From Silene latifolia (taxonomy: Eukaryota > Streptophyta > Magnoliopsida > Caryophyllales > Caryophyllaceae): a stretch of 64,000 nt of DNA. The position numbers were made by a program, and so were the translations under genes. Of the stretch, positions 47,971 to 58,262 are shown one piece after another. The notes beneath the pieces were generated by a model, which made no database searches, had not been told where the DNA came from, and saw only the letters and a list, made by a program, of their open reading frames with translations. The DNA lies in contig NC_133526.1 of NCBI RefSeq assembly GCF_048544455.1, forward strand, positions 3,550,001 to 3,614,000. Direction: 5' to 3'. Positions within the stretch are counted from its first letter, which is position 1. Each line of letters begins with the position of its first letter.

Positions 47971-48312
47971 TACCGGTCATTGTGTCCCCGTCGCTCTCGG
48001 CTAAGGCCGAGGTAATCGGGGTTATGGCTCGATAGCGCGTATCGGTCATTGTGTCCCCGTCGCTCTCGGCTAGGGCCGAGGTAATCGGGGTTATGGCTCG
48101 ATAGCATTCAGAATCGTAGGCACATTGACCGCGGACTTGCGTCTCAACTGCACTGAGTATACGTTTCTTCTAGCATATCGGTCGTTGTGTCCCCGTCGCT
48201 CTCGGCTTTGGCCGAGGTAATCGGGGTTACGGCTCGATAGCGCGTATCGGTCATTGTGTCCCCGTCGCTCTCGGCTAGGGCCGAGGTAATCGGGGTTATG
48301 GCTCGATAGCAT
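47971..48312. repeat. Two-level tandem repeat in element Y (69-bp units in 205-bp blocks)
   Basis: Units of 69 bp start at 47971 and 48040, and again at 48176 and 48245, so pairs recur every 205 bp. Each unit contains ccccgtcgctctcggct and ggccgaggtaatcggggtta, which form a ctcggc/gccgag hairpin. It lies between integrase and the antisense ORF. Retand elements are known for an amplified tandem repeat in this part. Confidence 0.85.
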
Positions 48313-51300
48313 TAAATCGTAGGCATATTGACCGGGGCTTGCGTCTCAACCGCACCGAGTATACGTTTCTTCTTGGGTGGTGACCCAGAAGAACTTATGG
48401 AGGGGACAAGCACTTTGATGGAAAATTTGGGTGATTCTTCATTTGTTATGATTACGCATTGGGGTGTCCACAATGGACTTGGACACCTCCGCCGCTATAC
48501 AAAGTACTTTCTTAAGTTGTTGGTGTTCCAATGGCTCATCAAAGGCACACCCTCCATGTCCGTCACCCGACGTGCCCGGCCTCATCTCTTCAACCACTTT
48601 GTAGGGACCTTCCCAGTTGGCCGTCAGCTTACCGTGAATGTTTCCCTTGTTAGTGGCAGCCGACTTTCTTAGGACTAGGTCTCCCACTCTTAGGTCCCTT
48701 TTGTGGACTCTTCGGTTGTAGGCTCTTTTCATCCGGTTTTGATATCTTTTGCCAAGTTGAGGCGTGTTGTATCTCGGCTTTCTTCGACTAGGTCTAAGGA
48801 AGCTCTCGGGCCTTCCTCGTTTTCACCGGGGTTAAAGGTAGCCGTTACGAATGTGGGCACCGTCGCTTCAATTAGCGGGGATCGTTTCGGGCCGTAGACT
48901 AGGTGGAAAGGGGTGTACCCCATTGCTTCTTTCTCCGTGGTTCGAAGGGACCATAGGACGCCGGGTAGTTCATCAGCCCACCTTCCCTTAAGGTCTTCGA
49001 CTGTCTTCTTCAAACCGTTGAGGATCGTTTTGTTGGCCGCCTCTGCCTGTCCGTTGCTCTGTGGGTGGCAGACGAAGGAGTATGCAAACTTGATGCCAAG
49101 CTCTTCTAACCAATTCATTATCAGGTCACTCCAGAACTCTCGGCCGTGGTCAAATACTATAACTTGGGGTAATCCGAAACGAGTTATAACATTTTCCCAT
49201 TACCTTTCGACGCCGTGGTCTTCGCGGCAGATCGCTACGCTTCAACCCATTTGGTGAAGTAATCAACAGCGACGATCAAGAACTTCCTACCTCCGGAGGC
49301 TGTTGGGAATGGCCCTAGCATGTCCATCCCCCACTGTGCGAAGGGAAGAGGGCTAAGCACCGGTTGTAGGTCCCTGGAGGGAGCGTGTATTACCGGGGCA
49401 TGCATCCGACGGGGTTCGTGCACTTCTTGGTCTTTGTTCTGGAATCTTGAAGCATGGTGGGCCAGAAGTAGCCGGCTCGTAGAGCTTTGTGGGCTAGCGT
49501 TCTTGCCCCCATGTGGTGTCCACAGATGCCTTCATGAATCTCTGTCAGTATCAGCTCTGCGTCGGCTGGACCGACACACTTCAAGAGTGGTCTTATTACG
49601 GACCTTCTGTACATTTCTCCTTCGAACACTAAGTACCTGGCGGCGATCCGTTTTATTTTGGCCGAGGGATTGCGGCCCTCCGGTAATTCACCTTTAAGTT
49701 TGTATTTCATTATTGGAGTCATCCACGTTGTCTCGGCCTCTACATTGCCCACCATGCCGTCGATCTCAGTGATGCTCTTCGCATTCCTAATATCTACCAG
49801 CACGGTTCGGCTGACGTTCTTGATGGTTGAGCTGGCAAGTTTGGAGAGGGCGTCGGCCCGGTTGTTCTCGGATCTGGGAACGCATTGGATTTGGAAAGAC
49901 TTCAATTTCGCTATGACGGCCTTTACCCTTTCTAGGTACCTTACCATTCCGTCGTCCCGAGCCTCAAACTCCCCTCTGATTTGGTTAGTAACCAACAGTG
50001 AGTCTGTCTTCAACACAATGTGCTCTGCTCCGGCAGCTCTAGCTAGCTCGACCCCGGTTATCACCGCCTCGTATTCGGATTCGTTGTTCGAGGCCGAGAA
50101 GGTGAATTTCAAGGCGTACTCGAACTCGTCCCCGTTTGGGCTGATGATGAGGATGCCGGCTCCTGAGCTGTTCGTCGTGGAGGAGCCGTCGGTGTAGACC
50201 TCCCATACGCCTGGGTTTGGCTCTTCTTGATACGTGCATTCGGCCAGGAAATCTGCAAGTGCTTGCCCCTTTATCGAAGGTCTTGGTTTGTACTGAATGC
50301 CGAAGCCGGAGAGTTCCACTGCCCACTTGATGAGCCTGCCGGATTGTTCGAATTTTTCCAAAGCTTTCTCTAACGGCTGATCGGTTAGGACCGTCACGGG
50401 GTGCGCGTCGAAGTAGGGTTTTAACTTCCTCGTGGCAACGACGACGGCGAAGGTCGTTTTTTCGATTAGTGGGTAATTTCTCTCGGCGGGCAACAACAGC
50501 GTATGGTGACAAAGTAGATTGGGTGTTGCTTTGTTTGTCTTCTTCCCGATGATCACCGCACCGACCGTGGCCGAGGTAATCGCTATGTATAGGTATAGCG
50601 TCTCCCCAAAGATCGGCCGGACGAGTTGGGAGAGTCGAAGATGAGCTTTCGTTGTTTGAAAGCCGTGCTCTGTTCCTCCCCCACCAAGTCTTTATTCCCT
50701 TTCAATACCTTGAAGAATGGGGTGCTCTTGTCGGCTGACCGAGAGATGAAACGGGCGAGAGCCGCCATTCTTCCGGTCGGATCATAACCTCTTTTCGATT
50801 CCTTGGCTCCGGCAGTCCAGGGATTGCTTGGATTTTGTCCGGATTTGCATCGATGCCTCTGCACCGACAAGTACTCCGAGGAATTTTCCCGCCCGACCCC
50901 GGTTGCATTTCATTGGGTTGAGCTTCATCTTGTATTTCCTTAGTGAACAAAATGTTTCGTGTAAATCGGCCAGGTGCTCGCTGTCGGACTTGCTTTTCAC
51001 AATAGCATCGTCGACGTAGGCCTCAATGTTTCGCCCTTTTTGATTTTGGAACACTTTGTCCACCAGCCTTGTATACGTTGCGCCGGCGTTTTTCAAACCG
51101 AACGGCATCATTTTGTACATGTATGTGCCGTTAGCGGTGATGAATGCACATTTAGGCATGTCTTCCTCGGCCATGAAAACCTGGTGATATCCCGAGAAGG
51201 CGTCCGGCAGGCTCGGATGGTGTAGCCTGCCGTGGCGTCGATTAAGCTATCTATCCGAGGCAAGGGGTAACAATCTTTGGGGCATGCTTTATTAAGTTGG

Positions 51301-51649
51301 GTAAAGTCCACACACATTCTCCATGCCCCCGATGATTTCTTTACCATCACAACATTGGCTAACCACTCGGGGTAAGTGCAAGGCATAATAAAGCCCGCCG
51401 TAAGCGCTTTATCTACCTCGGCCTTGATGGCCTCATCTTTCTCGACCGAGGAGTTCCTCATCCTTTGCTTGACAGGGCGAGCGGTGGGGAGTACGTTCAC
51501 TGGTGAATAATTACCTCCCGGCTCACACTTGGCATCTCGGCCGCTGAGTAGGCGAAGACGTCTTTATTTTTCCTTAGTAGGTCCAGGAGTTCGGCTCAAC
51601 TTTGGTTCCGAGTTGACACCGATGGTTATGGTGCGGCTGGATCAATCTC

Positions 51650-52160
51650 CACCTCCTCGGTCTCTCGCTCCTTCGACCATGCTTTGATGGTTCTTGTCGC
51701 TCTCGGGCCCGGGAGTATCTTCAGATCGGAAGGATTTTAATTTTGAAGCGCCGGCTCTCACCCTCTCTAGATACCTTGTCGTCCTATAGTCCCGAGCCTT
51801 GTACTCTCCTTTGATCCGGTTGGTCACTAGGAGCGAATGCATTTTCACTACGACGTGCTCCGCCCCGGCGATTCGCTAGCTTGACTCCGGTTATTACTGC
51901 CTCGAACTTGGATTCGTTGTTTGAGGTTACGGAGGTAAGTTTTAAGGCGTGCTCAAACACGTCTCCGTTTGGGCTAACAATAACGATGTCGGCTTTCGAG
52001 CTACCCGTCGTGGAAGGGCCGTTGGTGTGTATCTCCCATATGCCGGGTTCCTTCTCTTTCTTTGAGGCGAGCTTATGCGCTTTCCCCCGGTCCGAGACGT
52101 ATATCAATGTCAAGGCCCGGATGGAAATTACGGCGTCGGTCTCACTCAAAGTGACCCGGC
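51650..52160 (-). other. Extra RNase H-like domain between protease and RT, element Y
   Basis: Directly after the protease end (LIGRVTLSETDAVISIRALT) the minus strand encodes a segment with DVFEHALKLTSVTSNNES and EAVITGVKLA. It closely resembles the archaeal-type RNase H found after the RT (EFEYALKFTFSASNNES, EAVITGVELARAAG). It therefore seems to be a second copy of that domain, moved upstream of RT. It looks degenerate relative to the downstream copy. Confidence 0.7.
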
Positions 52161-54318
52161 CTATGAGCACGTTGTGGGCGGATCTTGCCGTCGATGACTA
52201 TAAATTCAGACATAACATTCCCCGGCTGCAGTTCCCTCGCCGAACCTCACCGGCATCCCGACCGACCCTGTGGGTACCAGGCCGACCCCGAAGAAAAGTT
52301 GTACAATGGGTTAGTGCGGGTCTCAAATCTTCGACTCTCGGGCCGAGGCCGAGAAAGCATTCTCTCGTACATAATGTTTGTGTAGGCGCCGTGTCAATCG
52401 GGCACCTCTTCACCAAGTGGTTGGCTATGTCTAGGTGGACCGTAAGTGGGTCGCTGTGAAGAGCGACGACTCCCTCGTAGTCCTTCTTCCCAATGGTCAT
52501 ATCGGGGATGTTGGAAGCGGGGGTGGCTGTGTTGGGCACAAAGTTGATGGTCTGGCATGGTTCATTCAGGTGCCGTTTGTGCCCATGAGCGGACCCACCA
52601 TTCCCGTTGTCCTCGATGATAGCATGGATTACTCCTATCCGTTCGAAGACGGATTTGCTGTTTGACCCGCCGGCATTCGGTTTCTGGCCTTTGGCAACAT
52701 ATTTGCCGAGGCTCCCCTTCCGGATCGCCTCTTCAATGGCGTCCTTCGGATGTCGGCGATCGTTGGTTAAGTGTCCGGTGTGGCCGTGGTACTCACAAGA
52801 TCGGGCTCGTGTCACCGTCACTCCTCGGCCTGGGGCCTTTCCCACTCGGCCTTCGCTCTTACTCAGAGCGAATACCTCGGCGGCCGACACGACTAGGGGG
52901 TGTGATCGTTGTACCGTTTTTTGTAGTACGCTCCCGAACTCCCCCCGGCGCTCGTCGAGTCCTGTCTCCTGGCAGATTTGTCAGACCGTGGCCTATTGTT
53001 GTCACGGCGTCTTTCGTCGGATCGTGACCCGTTGTTGTCACGACGTCTTTCATCGGGGCCGTCCTCCCGACGGCTCTTCTTTTCTGAGTGCTCGGCCTCG
53101 TTGGGGCCTAACCACGTCTTGTGATAGTCCTCTACTTTGATGGCACATTCGGCCATTTTCCCGGCGGCATCCAACCCCGTGCCTCCGCACTTGATGAGCT
53201 CATTTTTTAAATCTCCCCGGGAGGCCCTTCATCGCCGCGAAGGCCGCCGCCGGATTAATCTCTCGAATCTGTTGGACCTTTCCGTCGAACCTCTTCATGT
53301 AGCTTCGTAGAGACTCGCCCCCCTCCTGTTTGATAGTTAGGAGGTCCGATGTCTCCACGGCCCTTCTCTTGTTGCAAGAGTACTGGGCTAAAAAGGCGTC
53401 CCTTAGGTCGGCGTAGTAGTACATCGAGCCGTCGGGAAGCCCCTTGTACCAACTTTGAGCCATCCCATGCAACGTTGTTGGGAAAACTCGGCACCACACT
53501 TCATCGGGCTGCTCCCATACCGACATGTGAGACTCGAAAGCCTCAGCGTGGTCGGCTGGATCACCTTCCCCTTTGTATGATATGGGCGGCAACTTGAGCT
53601 TAGTTGGCACCGGACTTCTAGGACGTGGGCGCCGAGGGGTCGTCGATCACATGCCGGATGACGCGTGGCGATCGGCTCCTCGCATTCCTAACCCGGCTCT
53701 TCTCCTCGTAGCGGGAGGGGCTCCTTCTTCGACTTGGACTTCTTCTCCAACTCGCCGAGTCGGGCTTCTCGGCTCCTTTGGGGTAAGCCTCGTTCGTGCT
53801 TCGGGGACGCCGTCCTCCCGTGAGTACGGGAAGGACTTAGGTCTACCACGCCCACTTTGGGCTCCCCGGCGACTTTGCTGGGTCGCTTCTTCTCCTAGTG
53901 CTCCGTTCAAATTTCTCGAGTCACATTTTGGGCCCCGGTCTCCCGGACGCTTTCCGCCGCTCTTGTCGGCGTGACAAAGGTGAGCGCAGACGTATTACTA
54001 ATTAGGTCCAGGACCATTTTCAGCTTTGCTATGTCAACCACATGCCCCATGATGGTGACCTGGTTGGCTGGCAGCGGCGTGTCTGGTATTATCGGCATCC
54101 CGAACTCCGGTTGGATTACCCCGCCGGTGGAGGGCTGCACGACTCTAGAATTGTTGAAGGTATCATCTTGGTGGAACGCGGTTTCGTTGGTCCACGATCG
54201 CGTCTTGTTGTTTCGACATCTTCTTAGGTTTTTGGGTGGGTTTTTGTGTGTTTTTTTTTTTTTGTTTTGGGAATGAATGTGACTAGCTTCTAGTGTCTTT
54301 CCCACAGACGGCGCCAAT

Positions 54319-54938
54319 TGTTCCGGGCGTAATTCCAGAGCAAGTATAGTTACCACCCGTGGCTTGTTGAATGATGTCTTGAGGTGGATTCTCCCTTGGT
54401 CTTAGTCGTTCCTCTCGGCCTCTCCTGCAACAATGAACGAACTGAGGGCTTGGCTTTGAGCCAAGCGTACCCACTCCGACGCCCAAGTCAGTAAACTTAG
54501 ATGTATAAGTTGTATGCTAATTGGCTAGGAATATATTGTAGAGAGATAAGGAAGATTATACCAGATGAATAGTGTATTTAGGTTAAGTTGTATATTTCTG
54601 GATTGGGATCCTTTCCTCAATGAAGGTTGAGGAGTATTTATAGACTTCACCTTTTGTCACGTAGTGGCCAAGTGGCCAAGTGGCTAGCAGGTGGAAAGAC
54701 TGATCTACCCCTCGGCCGAGGGACCTATGGCTGGCCGGCGGGCCCTGGTGACTCACCGCCGAGGGGTCTTGGATATGAGTACGCGGTACGTGTCCCGCCG
54801 GCAAGTTGCCATGCCGAGACCCAGCCGACAGTAGATGGGCTGCATAGGCTAGGTCGTCTTAGTCGTTGACTTGCTGTGGATATCTTTGACCTTGCTCAAT
54901 ATGTTGACTTGGTCAGCGGTGCAGAATATGCCCCATCA
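54319..54938 (-). repeat. 5' LTR of element Y
   Basis: 620 bp, identical to 45617-46240 outside one short stretch. The adjoining sequence at 54300-54318 on the minus strand is the primer-binding site, and gaagg follows at 54939-54943 as the target duplication. Confidence 0.93.
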
Positions 54939-55047
54939 GAAGGTTTCTTTGTCTTCAAACTTTCTCAGTTGTCATTCCGGCGAGTGTTTTTCTTCAAGGT
55001 AAACAAACAAACTTCTTCTCTTTATTTTTTGAACAATTATTGCTATT

Positions 55048-57465
55048 ATGTCTTCTGTTGACGCCGGGACTAGCACTTCTGTGCCGGAGGGTTCTCCGTT
55101 GCGTCTTGATGGGGAGGAGTTACTAGACGCCATTCCGATAAGGTTTGGGGGCCCTAGGTCTCCTTCTCCCGTAGTCGATCCACCAATTCTGGAGGGACGG
55201 GACGATGAGGGTGACGATGCGATGAGGATGAGGGGACCCCTTCGATGGTGGGAGGTCATCTGTCCCGGATCATGGCGAGCCCTGCACGATTGGTCTTGAA
55301 CGTGGTTGGTCTCATAAGTTCGCCGCTTGTTCCGGCGAGACATTTTTCGGAGGCCATTTCTCATTTGGTGAGGGGTATAAGATCGTTATTCCTAAGAAGG
55401 GTCGGGCGGTCTGTTGCCCTCCACCGGGTCACACCGGCGTGTACATCGGGCATCCGGAGTATGGGCTGCGGTTTCTCCGAATAAATACGTCGTGGCCATT
55501 ATCGGTGCTATGAACGTCGCGGTGGCCCAACTACATCCGCCGGCCGTGAGGACGATAGTTGGCTTTGTCTCGCTTTGTCTCTTTAGGGGGAGATCCCGAC
55601 AATCAACTTATTCCGCCGACTTCACGCCTTCGGCCGTCAATTTCCTAGTAAAGTGGGGTGGTACAGCGTACGGACGAGCCCGGCTATGTCTCCGTGAACA
55701 AGCTTACTTCTTGCAAAGACTGGCAACGGCGGTGGGTGTATTTCCAAGTGCCGGAGGATTACCCTTTGCCTCGGTCTTTCCGAGCCCCGTTCACTTTCGG
55801 TGTGAGAGCCGGGAAGAGTACGATAAATGTATCTTCCGGGGTAAGGCTAAGATGGATGCTTCGATGGTCCTTCTTGCGAGGATGAGAAGCGGGCGATGCG
55901 TCTGCTCGACGCCGAGAAGGGATGGCTGCCCCCGACTCGGATTATTCTTCGGATGAGTGCAGCCACGTCGGCCTCATACCGGCCCTCAGCCAGGGTGAGT
56001 GGGGTCGGTGTGAGGCCCATCTTAGCTCGTTATGTTCCTGTTTTTAGAGCTATGTTTCATTTCTTTCATGTAATTCTTTGTTTGATTTCTTGCAGACCGG
56101 TTTGGCCAGAATCTGTCCGAGAGTACCTTAAAGAGGATAGGCCTTGATAAGGACGGGAAGGTCGTTCAGCAGCATCCTACGGCTGAAAAAAGTGATCGTA
56201 GACCGGCTCCTAACGACCTTATGGAGAAGCAGCTGAAGTCGTTGGATCTGTCGGCGGCCCAAGTACGGGTTCTCGGAGGCGTGCCGAAGAGAACAAAGAA
56301 AGGAGCGTCCAGGCTGGCGGCGGCATCGGTGTCCACTCCCTCCTCGACCCCAGTGGTGCAGAAGGATCATGTGGAGATTATCGACATCACTGACAAGGTG
56401 GTGACCGTTGCTAAGGGTCCTTCTTCCCCAAAGAAGAGAAAGGAGCCACCACCTGCTTCCACCGTTGCCGGGGAGAAGCCTACCGGCCCTCCATTTAAGA
56501 GGGTCCAAACTGGTACGGATCTAACTTGCGGTTCGGATTTAGCCGGTTCGTTGGACATCCCTGATGACCGGCTTTCTGATGTGTCAATGCAAGGTGATAT
56601 GGATGCTCTGTGTAAATTTTTTGTAGATCCTCCCTCGGCGACCACCGTTCTTGCTTTGAACGCAATCGGGAAGCGACTGAGAAGGCTATTGGGAGGGCGG
56701 GTGACGGAAATGTCATCGTTGACTCCTCGGCTCAGAAGATTTCTGCCTCCGAGCTTGTGGCAGAGGGTGCGAAACTGTATAAGAGGCTGGGGAGGTGGAC
56801 CCAACAGGCCGGCTCCTACATCACGGAGCAGAGAAAACTATGGCCCAAGCCGCGCCACCGCCGCAAAGCTTAAACTGGATCTCTCTGCCGCAAAGGGGGA
56901 AGCCGCGAAGGCTAAATTGGATCTCTCTTCTGCCACGAAGCGCGTGGAGGAAGTTGAGAAGCTGCTAGGGGCCGAGAAGGCCAAAGTTGAGGAAGCTGAT
57001 GCCGCCACCGCCAAGATGATGGAAGAGCGGAACAGGTATAAGGATGCTTATGACGCCATGGTTGCCAAGAGGGATCAGTGGAAAGATCAGTTCGACAACC
57101 AGGCGGAGGCGCTCAGGGTCGCGCAGGCTGCCGTTGCCCAAAAGGAGAAGGATATCGAAATGCTTCAAGATGATCTCCTCCCTAAAATGTGTGCCCAGTT
57201 TCGGGACCGGGCCGAGGAGGCGACCAGGGAGGCAATTAAGAAACTTCTCCCCGACGGCACCTTCCCGTGGGATAAATTTGACCAGCTTCTGGATGAGATG
57301 GCTGATGCTGCGGAAGCAGCGGATGCGGAGGCGGCGAAGGCGGCTCAGATAGCTGAGGCCAAGGCGGCCTGCGATGCAGGGGTGAAGGAGGGTGACGGGC
57401 TAAAGGTACTTGAAAATGTCGAGCCCTCTTCTGAGCCGGCCACCGAAGATGCTTTGCTGCTTTGA
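55048..57465 (+). pseudogene. Accessory antisense ORF region of element X
   Basis: The region starts with ATG at 55048 (MSSVDAGTSTSVPEGSPLRL) and ends at 57465. The middle part (VAVAQLHPPAVRTIVGF, VYFQVPEDYPLPRSF) is reminiscent of the plant family called putative gypsy-type transposon (PF04195-like), often found in such antisense ORFs. The C-terminal third is a coiled coil matching the ORF of Y. It is broken in a few places and thus a fossil. The PF04195 assignment is from memory. Confidence 0.6.
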
Positions 57466-57917
57466 TGGAGGGAAGCAACAGGCATAGGGAGACGGCGGTC
57501 GTCACCGACTCACCCGGCGTCTCGATAGCTTTAGCTGTTCGGGGGCCAATTATTGAGCCTCCTCTCCCTGCCATCTTTTGGCGCTTCAAATCCCAAGTCT
57601 GTAACCTTTTGTTTTTTTGTTTCGTAGCTTTTGTAAAGCTTTGGTAGGTAGAGTTTAGGCTATTCCCAAGGGGACGGCCGTCGTTTGTACTCTCTTTGCA
57701 ATCATTCTCAATAAAGTTTTGTCTTTTCGGTCCTCGGCTTGGCCGGGACTTTGGTCACGAACCTTTGCTTTTCTTGCGTTATTAATTGAGTGCCTTCGTT
57801 TTTACCGCCAAAGACATGGCCGAGGCGATTAGAATACATATCTCAACTGTGCCTAACGTCTTTAGTGTATTGCTTGATTTGCGTCTCGGCTGCACCGAGT
57901 CTATGTTCCCGCTAGCA

Positions 57918-58262
57918 TATCGGTCGTTGTGTCCCCGTCGCTCTCGGCTTTGGCCGAGGTAATCGAGGTTACGGCTCGATAGCGCGTATCGGTCATTGTG
58001 TCCCCGTCGCTCTCGGCTAGGGCCGAGGTAATCGGGGTTATGGCTCGATAGCATTCGTAACTGTAGGCATATTGACCGCCAGACTAGCGTCTCAACTGCG
58101 CTGAGTATACGTTTCTTCTAGCGTATCGGTCGTTGTGTCCCCGTCGCTCTCGGCTTTGGCCGAGGTAATCGGGGTTACGGCTCGATAGCGTGTATCGGTC
58201 ATTGTGTCCCCGTCGCTCTCGGCTAGGGCCGAGGTAATCGGGGTTATGGCTCGATAGCATTC
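57918..58262. repeat. Two-level tandem repeat in element X
   Basis: 69-bp units start at 57918, 57987, 58124 and 58193, i.e. pairs with a 206-bp higher period. Same unit and hairpin as in element Y. Confidence 0.85.

Larger units (their letters stand above)
45617..54938 (-). mobile_element. Ty3-gypsy Tat/Retand-type element Y (inner, nested, two LTRs)
   Basis: This 9.3-kb element is flanked by the 5-bp duplication gaagg (45612-45616 and 54939-54943). Parts in window order: 3' LTR 45617-46240, polypurine tract about 46241-46253, antisense ORF 46917-47693 (+), tandem repeat 47971-48312, integrase about 48440-49560, archaeal-type RNase H about 49640-50210, RNase H about 50210-50700, reverse transcriptase about 50780-51500, extra RNase H-like domain about 51650-52160, protease about 52290-52430, gag about 52450-54237, primer-binding site about 54300-54318 (ttggcgccgtctgtggg on the minus strand) and 5' LTR 54319-54938. 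The LTRs are identical except in one short stretch, so insertion was recent. The pol region is broken in about ten places; some could be sequence error. Confidence 0.92.

Noticed and set aside
47971-48312. Regular repeats with spacers, superficially CRISPR-like
   Set aside because: The genome is eukaryotic, the units are contiguous, and the same repeat occurs at the same place in element X; it is a retrotransposon tandem repeat.
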